64,000 nucleotides of DNA from Symbiodinium natans (taxonomy: Eukaryota > Sar > Dinophyceae > Suessiales > Symbiodiniaceae). The notes beneath the pieces were generated by a model. That model had not been told where the DNA came from. It did no database searches and saw only the letters and a list, made by a program, of their open reading frames with translations. Positions 40,801 to 49,600 of the stretch are shown piece after piece; within the stretch, counting starts at the first letter, position 1; each line of letters opens with the position of its first letter. The stretch lies in assembly GCA_905221605.1 (NCBI GenBank), contig CAJNDS010002426.1:331686-395685 (forward strand), written 5' to 3'. A program made the position numbers and the translations under genes.

Positions 40801-43800
40801 TGTGTGTATATATAATATAGCAATGTATTTTGTAAGTATCATCTTAATACAAAATGCCTTTTACGGGGAGACCGACTCGGAGTTTAGGTTCAGGGATGCA
40901 AGCGTTGTAGGGCTTTTAGGGCCAGGAAATGAGGGAATGAGGAAATCACCCTATATCCCCCTACATATACACTGAAACTCTTTGCACCCCTTTAATAGGG
41001 TACCTTATTCCCCCATTGCCTGCTAAGGACCAGAGGGCCGTTATGAAAGGGGGGCCTGTAGTGTCCCGTGCGGAAGGGAAGCTGACGGTATGATCCGCAT
41101 GAGGTGCCCCCCTTAGGACCCTAAACCCTATAAATCCTAAACTCTAGGATGAACCCTAAACTTTCGGACCCTAAACCCTCCACAACCCTGAACACTGTAC
41201 ATGCAGCCAGCCCTAAACTCCAAACCCTAAACCCTAAACTCCCGGGCATGCCCCAGTGTTGCAGTCGTGGCATCAAGCGCTCAATCTCGCAAGCTTCGCG
41301 GAGGAGAGGCCTGATGTCGCCACTTGGCTTCGAGAAAACAGGCTTGCAGGCTTTCTTTGGGTTTAGGGTTTTAGGGTTTAGAGTTTAGGGTGACTAGGGT
41401 TTAGGGTTTAGCCCTAAGCCCTAGTTTGTTGAAAGACCGAATCCCCAGTACCTCCCGTGATAGGCCTGGTATATTGTGGCCCTAAACCCTGAACCCCTGA
41501 ACCCTAGACCCTAAATCCTAAACCCTGAGCCCTGAACCCTAAACCCTACACCCTACACCCTAAACCCTAAACCCTAAACCCAGGTGACCTGCGGCCCGAA
41601 ACCCTAAACCCTAAACCCAGGTGACCTGCGGTGCGCTGATGAATGCCCTGGCAGAGGGAACGGAATGGGAGTTGGCCTTGACGGTCTTGGCGGACCCATG
41701 CTCACAATGAACAAGGGTTTAGGGGTGTAGGGGTTTAGGGTTTAGGTTTAGGGTTTCGGGTTTAGAGTTTAGGGTTTAGGCTTTAGGGTTTAGGATTTAG
41801 GGTTTAGGGCAAGCTACTCGTATGTTACGAACATATCTCAAGTCTCGACATGGCCATGTCGGCTATTCTCGAAGTCGTAGTCCCTTGTTGGGGGTTGCTT
41901 TTGCGATAGCCTTGGTGCCCAAATTGGGACAATGTTTTTGAAGCCCAACCCCAAACTACTCTGAACCCTAAGCCCTGCAAACACCCTGTATACCCTAAAC
42001 CCATGCAAGCCCTAAATCCTAAACCCCTAACCCTAAACCGCAAACCCTAAACCCTAAACCCTAAACCCTAAACCCTAAACCCTAAACCCTAACTTCAGAG
42101 AGTCGGTCCCAGGAGATGCACGGCTCCCCCGACTCAGCTTGCTTTTCCGCGGGCTTGGGTGCCTGCGAAAAAGCAGCCTGCTGGAGGGAAGGCGTGGAGG
42201 GTTTAGGGTTTAGGGTTTAGGGTTTAGGGTTTAGGGTTTAGGGTTTAGGGTTTAGGGTGGCAATCTTTACCCCTTTCACAGCTGTATTTAGAGCCCACGA
42301 GTTCCACCACACCGTGCAGGTTTGCAACTTCTGGAGGAGCTTGGCTGGGGGGCAAAGAGAGGAATTGGGCACAGTATATCCCCTTATAAATAAACGCGTA
42401 CAGTAAGGGTTTAGGGTTTAGGGTTCAGGGTTCAGGGTTCAGGGTTTAAGCCCTTTAAGTGATTCTATAGGGTGCGTACCTAAGTCCTTCAAATCTTCTC
42501 GACGTTTCACTGTCTGATGGCACAGGGGTCGCCGGACTATTTCACAGCGCGAGCAGGTTCGGGCAAAGCAAGTTGACAAGGGCTCACGCCACAAGCAGAA
42601 GTACTAGTAGTACTCGAGGTACGATGCACGTGGTCTTTAACCTTCGACTAGCGACTCAGCGTCGATGCTTTGTTCTGCCTGTAGCCCTAATCCCTAAACC
42701 CCCTAAACCATCGGTAGTGCTTCATTCGATGGCACCTGGAGGACATGGCTGTCGCCAGGGTTCTGGACGAAATCGCCTGCACGCTCGGGATCAGCGTCTG
42801 CCACAAAGCCGGTAGATGGCGCGATGCTCTTGGCATCTTTGAGGACCTTGCCAATCTTCAGGCACCCTAAACCCTGGACCCTGAAGGCCCTGAACCCAAA
42901 ACCCTAGTCAGCTCGTGAGTAGCCCTGTGGAGGCAATGTCAGACAAGCGCTAAGTAGCATCAGGGCCTAGCACGTCGCACAAGCCACCCGGAGCATTCCC
43001 CGCATGGAGGTGCGGCCAAGTGAGGCAAACTACGGTGCTGCATTGATGGCTTGTGGAGAAGGTGGTGCCTGGGTATCGGCCATCGCCCTGCTTCAAGACA
43101 TGATGCTGCTTGTCCTAAACCCTAAACCTTAAACCCTAAGCCCTAAACCCTGAACCCTAAACCCGAAACGACGGGATTGCTACGGAATGCATATTAACCC
43201 TAAACCCTAAACCCTAGACCCTAAACCGGTGGGACGCTAAATGCTCCGCTTTCACGCTTTCCTTTGCCACAGCCAAGGCAGAAGAACTTCACGCCCGATT
43301 GCTGGGCAGCAGGACGTGCTCTCAAATCCAGCCATCCTGAAACCCGCTAAACCTGTAAAAACCCTAAGCCCCAAACCCTAAACCCTAAGCCCCAAACCCT
43401 AAACCCTAAACCCTAAACCCTAAACCCTAAACCCTAAACCCTAAACCCTAAACCCTAAACCCTAAACCCTAAACCTTGGGCTGCTCAACTTCTAGGGTCA
43501 GCCGCCAATGCAGTTCGGCAAGGGCTCGGCGCTGAAGCTGCCAACGAGACTCAGAAGAAATTGCCTGTCTCCTGAGTTTAGGGTTTAGGGTTTAGGGTTT
43601 AGGGTTTAGGGTTTAGGGTTTAGGGTTTCCATAGAAGAGCCGACATGCAATAGACAGCTGACTGAGGAGCTGCTTGACAAGCTCCGCAGCCGCTGGCAAC
43701 TGACACACTCCGGAATGGGTTCTTGGGAGCTGGCCGCCATGATCCAGGCCATCTAGTCTAGGGTTTAGGGTTTAGGGTTTATGGCTTCGGGTTTAGGGTT

Positions 43801-46184
43801 TCGGGTTTAGGGTTTAGGGTTTCGGGTTTAGGGTTTATAGGGTTTAGGGTTTCGAGTTTAGGCACTGTTCTGGGGTTAGTTCTCTCAGGGAATTAAGACT
43901 CGTACCCCTAAGGTTGTGCCCCTACAGGTTCCCTTTAATGCACTCCTAATATTGCCCTTAGAATACCTTAAGGACCTTTAAAATGGGGCCCCAAAACCCA
44001 AGGGTACAACCTTAGGGGTCCCAGGTACAACCCCCAGATCCTCTAAATGAGGGTCCTAGACGCAGCACGGCACCCTTGTGGGCACGCAGAGAAGCGCGTC
44101 AGCATGAGCTACACTCTTATAGGCACCCGTGGATGAGCGTTTCCGAAGATAGGGGTTTAGGGCTTCGGGTTTGGGATTTAGGGTTTAGGCGGGCATTCCT
44201 GTCGTAGGGATTGAAGACATGCGATGTTCAAGCAGGGATTAACTTTCGTCCCCAGAGACTCATTACACATGAGCTACGTGGCACAGGGGCCATCCAGGCA
44301 CACATGTCATGATCTGGGAGTTTACGAGAATAGGGGACCCCCAAAGAGTAGGATTCCCTTATAATAAGGACCCCCAAGAAGGTACCGCCAATGTCGGAAA
44401 CCCCTATCTAGCCTCTAGTCTGCCCGATTGGGAAGCCGACGGAATCTGATGTTGCGCGGCAATCAAGATCCTGTCATGCAAGTTATCCCACACCCTAAAC
44501 CCTAAACCCTAGACCCTAAACCCTAAACCCTAAACCCTAAACCCTAAACCGCTGCTTTCTGCTACTGGCCATCAGCTTGCCTGCTGCCGGTTGCAGGCCG
44601 AGATGCTGAAGCAAGCTACTGGCATCATTGCGGTGGCGAAGCCTGCTGGCATTCGAACAGAGGAGCTGGTCCAAGGCAAGCCCGGCTGAGCCCTGTGATC
44701 CTGAACTCTCAACCCTAAACGCTAAACCCTAAACCCTAAACCCTAAACCCTAAACCCTAAACCCTAAACCCTAAACCCTAAACCCTAAACCCTAAACCCT
44801 AAACCCTAAACCCTAAACCCTAACCCTCGAGAAGAGATGAATCGTGCTCTCAGGCAGAGTGTGCCTGGTATCGCGTTTGGATCATCCTACGTCTGGCGTG
44901 CTGCCCTTGCCCCTGGGCTCCGAGGGTTCTCTTCCTGCACAGTGGCTCCAAGCACAATTTGCGGCAAGGCTAGTGGACAAGGATCGGGGGGGCCTTACTT
45001 CGACTGTTGCATATATGTTATAATACCATGACACTGTTAAAATACATTATCATATCGTTAGATGATATGTGCAGCATGCATGAGTTCTGTGCCTCATTGT
45101 CATAAGTCAGCGTGTGGCAGCTGACAGGAGTATCTTTGCCTCTGCGAGGGTCCATCTTTGGGCGCTGTGGGCAGCACTGGCAAAATCGACAGCCCGCTGC
45201 AGACAACTGAAGTAGGCCATCTTGGCCGTCAGTTCAGCCGGACCGTGGTTTCTCAACACGGTAGGCCTGCCTGCACGAAGTTTGAGGCGAGATTCTCAGC
45301 CCCTCATGTGCTTGTGCTGTGGAACAGCTGTGGAGGGTGGCATAGGGTTTCGATCGATGCTGACTTACAGAAGGTTCTGGAGACGTTCGCCATCCGCCGT
45401 GGCATGGAAGTCATGTTCTTGCTGGCAAAGCCACTTACTGGGCGCACCCATCAGATTCGAGTTCACTTGGCAAGTGGCTCAGCAGCACCCTTTTGCAGAA
45501 GTCAAGCGTTTCTCGTACTGTCGTTACTCAAGTCTGTAATCATGCGAAAAAAGACCTGACAGGCATCGGTCGTCCACTGATTGGTGACTTGAGCTACGGC
45601 CGCTTGGCTTGGCAGGAGTCCGCATTCTGCATGATGATGCTGCGCATGCCTGTGCTTACTCTTCAACAGCAACAAACAGGATCAGCATCTGTCACAGAAG
45701 CATCAGCAAGGCTTGCGAGATGAGTCAGTTCTTCCTGGCTGTCCGCGACTTTTCCTGCACTGTCGACAAATCCAACTCCGAGATTTGGAAGGGCAGCCTT
45801 TTGTTGCCGAGTGCCCCTTGCCACTTGATCTCACAAATGTCCTCGTCCAATTCAGGCAGCAGCGCAGAGACAAAAGTTGTCGTCGTCCGCTTCATGTGAT
45901 CGAGGTTGGGATGTTCCCCCTTTCACAAACATAGGGGGTTACTACAAATCCCTATTCAGTATAAGGGGGAACATCCCAAGATCGAGGTGTCATATGCAGG
46001 GCCCCTTCCAGCAAGTTCGGCACCGGGTGCAAAAGAATGTTTGCGCCCCGCACAGGGGGGTGTGGTTCCAAAGACGTTAAGTGGAATACCACTAGAGTAT
46101 AGGGGGGTATATCAGCCCCCACCAGTTCCGGGTTCGTTTCGTCCCCAAAGGAGATTGAAGGGCTCTGGGGAGGGGGGGTTCTAA
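28810..46184 (+). CDS. pentatricopeptide-repeat protein fused to RluA-family pseudouridine synthase
   Basis: PPR helical repeats bind RNA bases, and the RluA domain turns uridine into pseudouridine; an organelle site is likely by family but no targeting peptide was found. PPR exons: 28810-28903 (GRWQAVIELLQNLPRREIRP), 37359-37471, 38697-38790 (VVAYSAVISAMENAAQW), 38978-about 39060 (QPNVVSFSAAISA, in phase with the previous exon), about 39440-39690 (AFAKAGKWQKAHNLL), 40332-40562, 41621-about 41697, 42759-42861 (VCHKAGRWRDALGIF), about 42990-43112, and perhaps 43494-43756. RluA exons: 44597-44675 (GIIAVAKPAGIRTEELVQ), 44854-44968 with the catalytic motif SRLDHPTSGVLP (Asp of RLD), 45128-45286 (GKIDSPLQTTEVG), 45371-45473 (LTGRTHQIRVHLA), 45563-about 45607 (IGRPLIGDLSYGRL), about 45730-45904 (LFLHCRQIQLRDLEG) and 45987 onward. 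Donors are mostly GC. A 7.3-kb repeat block fills the intron after 28903. The 44968/45128 join is ambiguous by one base. The stop is unsure; the frame stays open to 46184. Confidence 0.8.
28929..29028 (+). mobile_element. TIR element, family I
   Basis: It carries GGGGCACCTTGTTGGGGTCC and AAGGGAATCCTACTATTTGG and ends TAGTTTCGCAGACCCCC. It begins 25 bp after the first PPR exon. Confidence 0.75.
29030..29620. other. intron interior, no exon recognised
   Basis: Mixed-composition sequence between the first PPR exon and the repeat block. I see no PPR-like frame and no array. Confidence 0.45.
29628..29763. mobile_element. short TIR element (CCCAGACACCTGGGAG ends)
   Basis: GCCCAGACACCTGGGAGCAT at the left mirrors ATCCTCCCAGGGGTCTGGGT at the right, with about 70 bp between. 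It lies immediately outside the left edge of the 7.3-kb repeat block. Confidence 0.65.
29886..34683. repeat. tandem segmental duplication, 1,903-bp period, GA/CT-rich
   Basis: Three copies in tandem: about 29,886-31,965, 31,966-33,868 and 33,869-34,683 (truncated). Copies 2 and 3 are offset by exactly 1,903 bp and almost identical. Copy 1 has 173 bp extra at about 30,280-30,452 and is otherwise at the same offset in its second half. The sequence alternates purine-only tracts (GAGAAGAGAAGGGAGAGAG) with pyrimidine-only tracts (CTCTCTCCCTTCTCTCTCCC), each the inverse of the other. Within one unit, the segment at about 30,092-30,290 is repeated at about 31,284-31,480. The many ORFs here are low-complexity artefacts. 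Confidence 0.9.
34684..35735 (+). repeat. 88-bp satellite, 12 tandem copies
   Basis: Each unit carries GGATCCCCTTGGCACCCTGC, AAAAGTCCTGCAAATNCCAC, GTAGGAACAACATTTGCGGG and TCAAAATTTGCC. Copies start near 34,690, 34,777, 34,865, 34,953, 35,040, 35,128, 35,216, 35,304, 35,391, 35,479, 35,567 and 35,655. Spacing is 87-88 bp and identity is high, with a few single-base differences. The array is joined directly to the truncated third segmental copy. Confidence 0.95.
35740..35955. repeat. AT palindrome plus about 33-bp tandem repeat
   Basis: GAATTAAATAATTTAAATAA at about 35,750 is mirrored by TTATTTAAATTATTTAATTC near 35,835, around a G-rich centre. It is followed by about 3.5 units of an approximately 33-bp repeat (CTCGTAATTTAGTATTGGGG then GGAGGCCCGG). 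Confidence 0.8.
36065..36400 (-). repeat. 88-bp satellite, four copies in inverted orientation
   Basis: Reverse-complement units of the 34,684-35,735 satellite, with TTGTTCCTACCC at about 36,091, 36,180 and 36,268 and a diverged copy at 36,359. They run straight into the scaffold gap, so more copies are probably unassembled. The two arrays face each other across about 330 bp. Confidence 0.9.
36401..36500. other. scaffold gap of 100 N
   Basis: Exactly 100 unknown bases, the conventional filler for a gap of unknown length, at the edge of inverted satellite copies and AT palindromes. The sequence order across it is not certain. Confidence 1.
36515..36975. repeat. nested AT-rich palindromes with GC-rich cores
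   Basis: Repeated inverted pairs of ATTTAAATTATTTAAATTAT and its complement are interleaved with GGGCCCGG, CATATTTAAAT and GAATTAAATATTCATATTT. The arms TCCTGGAGGGGGG...CCTCCTCCCGCAGGA (about 36,690-36,728) and their inverse (about 36,810-36,846) make a large perfect-looking hairpin. Confidence 0.85.
36985..37110. mobile_element. approximately 120-bp TIR element at the right edge of the block
   Basis: AAAATAGGGTCTATTTGGAA at the left and TTCCAAATAAACCCTATTT at the right form imperfect inverted ends; the inner parts CTCTTGT and AACACGAG also pair. The right end is the exact inverse of the solitary end at 29,790. Confidence 0.65.
37140..37283. mobile_element. TIR-like element, family IV, with CCCTAAA inserted
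   Basis: GTAGTAGGGAATGAGGGAGT at the left and CCCTACTAAGAAGC at the right, around ACCCTTTAAGGGAGTATATG. A short CCCTAAA array (about 37,228-37,266) lies inside near the right end. Confidence 0.55.
37289..37377 (-). repeat. CCCTAAA array flanked by 19-bp direct duplication at an exon edge
   Basis: AGGAGTTGAAGCAAAATCT occurs at 37289-37307 and again at 37359-37377, identical, with a CCCTAAA array of about 6.5 units between. The right copy is the first 19 bases of a PPR exon; the left copy is intronic. The intron ends ...AAACCCCAG directly before the exon. Confidence 0.9.
37472..37506 (+). repeat. TTTAGGG array forming a 5' splice site
   Basis: Five units start exactly where the PPR exon ends (GACACG then GTTTAGGG). 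The GT of the first GTTTAGGG is the only suitable donor. Confidence 0.8.
37801..37836 (-). repeat. CCCTAAA telomere-like array
   Basis: Five units in a PPR intron, followed at about 37,905-38,000 by a diverged stretch with CCCTAAA-like variants. Confidence 0.9.
38060..38150. mobile_element. TIR-like element, family IV
   Basis: GGTACCCTATTTAATCCCTG at the left and CATCCCCTACTGAGAAG at the right, in a PPR intron. Similar to the element at 28,436. Confidence 0.5.
38829..38915 (+). mobile_element. TIR element, family I
   Basis: GGTTTCCGAAAATAGGGGGT, then CCTTATTGGGGTC and GGGAATCCTACTATTTGGGG, with the right end replaced by a short CCCTAAA/CCCCAAA array. It lies between two PPR exons whose phases match across it. 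Confidence 0.75.
39338..39412. repeat. TATA-rich microsatellite
   Basis: Two TATATATATA runs separated by unique sequence, in a PPR intron. Confidence 0.85.
39984..40077 (-). repeat. CCCTAAA telomere-like array
   Basis: Thirteen units, with CCCCAA variants in the middle, in the PPR intron before the exon at 40332. Confidence 0.95.
40676..40820. repeat. CACA then TATA/TATG microsatellite
   Basis: A compound dinucleotide repeat of about 145 bp in a PPR intron; the source of spurious ORFs on both strands. Confidence 0.9.
40908..41034. mobile_element. TIR-like element, family IV
   Basis: Palindromic segment with GCCAGGAAATGAGGGAATGA at the left and ATAGGGTACCTTATTCCCCC then TGCTAAGGACCAG at the right, in a PPR intron. 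Confidence 0.5.
41100..41578 (-). repeat. scattered diverged CCCTAAA stretches
   Basis: Several short, heavily varied CCCTAAA runs (about 41,115-41,250 and 41,480-41,578) and one TTTAGGG run (about 41,358-41,412), all in one PPR intron. They look like older, decaying arrays. Confidence 0.75.
41579..41631 (-). repeat. CCCTAAA array flanked by 16-bp direct duplication at an exon edge
   Basis: CCCAGGTGACCTGCGG occurs at 41579-41594 and 41616-41631, identical, with about three CCCTAAA-type units between. The right copy contains a PPR exon start: ACCCAG then GTGACCTGCGG encoding VTCGALMNA. The left copy carries the same CAG/GTGACC site, so the duplicate supplies both a donor-like GT and an acceptor AG. 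Confidence 0.9.
41717..41810 (+). repeat. TTTAGGG telomere-like array with variants
   Basis: About a dozen imperfect units just after the 41621-41697 PPR exon. Confidence 0.85.
42030..42092 (-). repeat. CCCTAAA telomere-like array
   Basis: Nine units, with older variant units upstream from about 41,945. Confidence 0.95.
42199..42259 (+). repeat. TTTAGGG telomere-like array
   Basis: Nearly nine perfect units, 105 bp from the oppositely oriented array at 42,030-42,092. Confidence 0.95.
43372..43476 (-). repeat. CCCTAAA telomere-like array
   Basis: Fifteen units; the first part has a duplicated AAGCCCCAAACCCTAAACCCT segment, the rest is uniform. Confidence 0.95.
43575..43629 (+). repeat. TTTAGGG telomere-like array
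   Basis: Nearly eight perfect units between two candidate PPR-to-RluA linker exons. A degenerate TTTAGGG/TTTCGGG stretch follows at about 43,757-43,865. Confidence 0.95.
43875..44070. mobile_element. palindromic segment, possible TIR element
   Basis: CCCCTAAGGTTGTGCCC at the left mirrors GGGTACAACCTTAGGGG at the right, with CCTTAAGG pieces inside. A similar, weaker segment lies at 13,985-14,110. Confidence 0.55.
44317..44406 (-). mobile_element. TIR element, family I, reverse orientation
   Basis: GGGAGTTTACGAGAATAGGG at the left, TAGGATTCCCTTATAATAAG in the middle and AATGTCGGAAACCCCT at the right: a reverse copy of family I. A fragment of another copy lies at about 44,147-44,166. Confidence 0.75.
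44493..44551 (-). repeat. CCCTAAA telomere-like array
   Basis: Eight units upstream of the first RluA exon (44597). Confidence 0.95.
44710..44826 (-). repeat. long CCCTAAA telomere-like array
   Basis: Sixteen units filling most of the 178-nt intron between the first two RluA exons; the exons read in phase across it. Confidence 0.95.
45898..45987 (+). mobile_element. introner: family II TIR element with 8-bp target duplication in RluA coding sequence
   Basis: GATCGAGG occurs on both sides (45898-45905 and 45980-45987). The 74 bp between start TTGGGATGTTCCCCCTT and end with its perfect 17-bp inverse. The coding frame reads ...HVIE up to ATCGAG, then GT; the second copy ends ATCGAG followed by GTG TCA TAT. 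Removing 45905-45986 as a GT-AG intron rebuilds GTG ATC GAG GTG TCA in frame, with no coding loss or gain. The target duplication supplies the 3' AG and the first base of the exon. Confidence 0.8.
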
Positions 46185-46645
46185 AGGGTGTGGACTCCTA
46201 AGTTACGAGTCCAGTCCCCACGGCTTTCGCCGGGAACTGAAGCCCTCGCGGGTTGAGGGTTTGGTTTCCGTTTTCGGGTTTGGGGTTTAGTTTGGGGCTT
46301 GAAGACCTCCATTTTTGTAAACCCCACATCGTTCGAACCACTTTGTGGTTTGCGCTGTCTGCGCTTGCATCTTGGGAGCGCCATGCGAACACCCCACGTT
46401 GCAGACTTCTGTCCGCGGCCGCCAGTGTCCGACAAAAGCTCGACACTTGGGCTGATTTGCGCCCTGGGCTTTGCTGTCTGTTGCCGCCTGAGTCGAGTCA
46501 TGATGAGACTTCGACACCCCGCATGTTGCAGTTGTTTCGCAGACTTGCATCCGAGGTCCCCTTTACATGGCGCATGCGGGCGCATCGCGACGTACCCGAA
46601 CCGGCCCGCTTCCCAGTTGTTTTGTCGTCGTGACTTAGCGCGACA

Positions 46646-49600
46646 ATGAGCTCAAGTTTGCCAGGTGGAGCCGCGTGGATTTGGATTTCTCTATGCGTTG
46701 CCGGTTTTCTTGAGAATGCACATGGGTTTGAGCTGTGCCAAAGCTTCAAGGGGCACCGTCTGTGGACCCCAAGCCAGCCAAACTCAAGCTTGCTGACAGC
46801 TGGGACAACGAGGGCAACCACTCACACGTGCACAGCCGCCGAAGTCCCTATCACCAGCTGTGGAGATTCGGGCTGTGACACCACTTGTTGCCCAGCAGCA
46901 GAACTCTGGTGCGCCGGTTGCGGCAATGGTTCTCAGCACGGCTGTGACCAGTGCTCAGGCGGCTTCATCAACGTAGGCGGTTCGAGCGATTCCAGGGACA
47001 CCCGCTGTGAAGCCTGCATGGACACACCAGCCTGGATAAACAAAGATGGCAAGACATGCGTGCAGTTGGAGAAAGCAGAGTGCACGGACGAGGACTTCCA
47101 TTTTCTCTCTTCAAACATGGCTTGCTGTCAGTGTGGAGGGGGGCATCGCCAAGCAACCTCTTTCGCGTACTTCACGCCAACTTTGGTCCTGGGTCAAGAT
47201 GCCAGCGTCACAGGACCTTTGGGCAGGCCCATTCCCCGAACGGCAAGCCACTACTCGATCGATCAGGCCTGCCCGCTTCTGGACTACAACCTGACCTTGA
47301 ACGCCACAACGGGCGAAGTAGAGCTCGCGAAGGCCGGCCATGTGAAACCATCTCATGGCGTTTTGCCATTGTGTTTCGGTGGGGGGGGTTGAGCCTTAGT
47401 GTCTCAACGCGTTTTGTGGACAGGACTGTTCGCGAGTTGGCTGCGGTTCCTCCGAGCCGTTCACTCTTCACTGCACCGTCACGGCCCATCAGAACGAAGA
47501 GCTGAACTTCACCGCCGCGCTCGATGTGCGCGCAGAGAGGCTCGTCTACGGTGACGACAACGTCCTATTCGTGCCGATCGAGTCAGATAAGTCAGGTGAG
47601 TCCGGGGAATTATCTTTCTCTCCGAGTGCAAGCATGAATCTTAGCGGCGGTGTTTTCTCCATGAACTGTCTTCCGTCTGAAGACACCCCATGGCTGATCC
47701 TCGATGATGCAACAGGAGTCATCACCATCTTGCCAGAACAGGTGAAAAACAATACTTATGGCCTCACTGACATACGTGAACCAAGTGTTGGTCTTTCGCA
47801 AGGAAAGGGGATGAAGTGCCGCGTCCTTTGGGAGAAGATGCAGTCTGAGATGCCTGAGAAGGTTTCCGTTTGGCTTCTCATCCTAATGCCAGAACCTTGG
47901 GCTGGTGTGTCTTGGAGCAGGTCGACAATTCAGCAGACCATAGGCGTTGCTTCGCCCCCAACAATTCCGATGGACTCTCTTCCAAGGGCATGGAGCTTGC
48001 CTCCCACCAGCTTCACCGCAGCATGTCCATCTGACAACACTGATGTCGCCTTCAAGTTCGATGTGTTGACAGGCCAAGCCACACTCGATGGTCATGAGGC
48101 ATTCGTGTTGGATACCTCCACTGGCATCTTGGTCTCGCGTGCAAATTCGAGTTTGTCTTACGTGTTTGATAGAGATAGCACACAGCGCAGAAGCCTGTCA
48201 TTGAATTGTACAGTGTTCGGCCATTACGACTGGAGAGTCGGCCATCGAATTACGGTGAGCGGACGGATATCCATTGAGCTACTTGATGACACCTGCTGGA
48301 AGCCATTGGCGTCGAGCGAGTGGCAGATTTCAGAGCAGGTGGATGCCAACTCTTCCAGCAAGTGCAAATCTGCCTGCCGGAGCATGGCGAACTGCTCGCA
48401 CTACAGGTGCCTCGGTGTGTCCTTTGATGCTGCATCCACTATAAATCTGTTTGCCTGTTCAACTAAACTACTATATTGTACTTTGATTGCGGGCTTCCGC
48501 CCAGCACCAGCAAAGGTTCAACGAGACCGCTGGGACCTCCAGCTGTCTGTTCTTGCGGGCTCGCTGTCTAAGCGGCTATAGCACATGTGTGGACCATGGA
48601 GTTGTGACAGAGAAGATCCCCCGATGTTCTGAGCGCGAGACCTGCATCAACTTCAACAACCCCGCCAACCAGTTCTATGCCGGTGTCTATTGTCCAGCCG
48701 GCGTTGACAGCCAGAGTGATGTGGTCTATCTGGCCACGGGGGTCACGCAGCAGGACGCTCAGTACCTGGCTTCTTACAACGCTCGTTCAGGAGTGGATGG
48801 AATCAGTTGCGAGCACGGAGACTTCATGCTGCGGCGTCCGGACCCCTCCACCGATTTCGCTGACCCAGATGTGAACAACTCCCGAGTAGAGTTGCATGGG
48901 GAGAGTCTGGCTTGCGTTCGGCCTGAAGGGGGTGGAGATTTCATCTCGGCCATCTTTGACAACGGCAAGCAGCAGGTGTCGTTTGTGAACAACAAGACGT
49001 TCGTGGGGGAGAACTCCGCGGACCTGTACGTTGAGCTCCACAACCCAGACTGCGCAGAGCCCAACCTGACAGCCCTCTCCCCTGATGGTGATCCTGGAGC
49101 CGTTCCTGGGTTCGGCTTTTTAGGTACCTTTTGCTCTTTTTTACTTGTAAAATGTGCTGCGTTTGGAGTTGGGAGTTCACAGTCCAGCAGTTCTCAATCC
49201 GCCAATGCCCCCGAAATCCTGACAGCGACAGGAAGAGCCAACTCTTGCAATCGTCGTGGATGATCTCTCGACACTCGAGCCTGCCGACCTCTCTTTGCAT
49301 CCGTGCGAATGCCTTCCGCCTGGCTGGGGCGAGGAGGAGGAGAGCCCGTTTGGCCCGAGCATGAGTGATAAAGTCTTGATCGTGCACGGGTCGTTTTCCT
49401 GCAGCCAAGATGGACTGTTGTCCGTCCTGCAGCTGGATGTGCGGGAGCCGCCATTCCAGCTGTGCGAAGCAGCATGTCGTCTGAACACATCCTGCGCCTT
49501 CTTCTGGGCAGGCGCAGGAATGTCAGGGCCCTCTCAGTGCAAACTGTACAGCCGTTGCAACCTCCTGGTCCGAGAAATGGGCTCAGAGGGCGAGCTGTAT

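Noticed and set aside
11219-44826. TTTAGGG arrays as true telomeres or chromosome ends
   Set aside because: All arrays are short (up to about 135 bp), occur in both orientations and lie inside introns with exons continuing in phase on both sides.
48950-49490. Minus-strand ORFs opposite the Cys-rich gene
   Set aside because: They mirror well-supported plus-strand exons with signal peptide, Cys pattern and in-phase splice sites.
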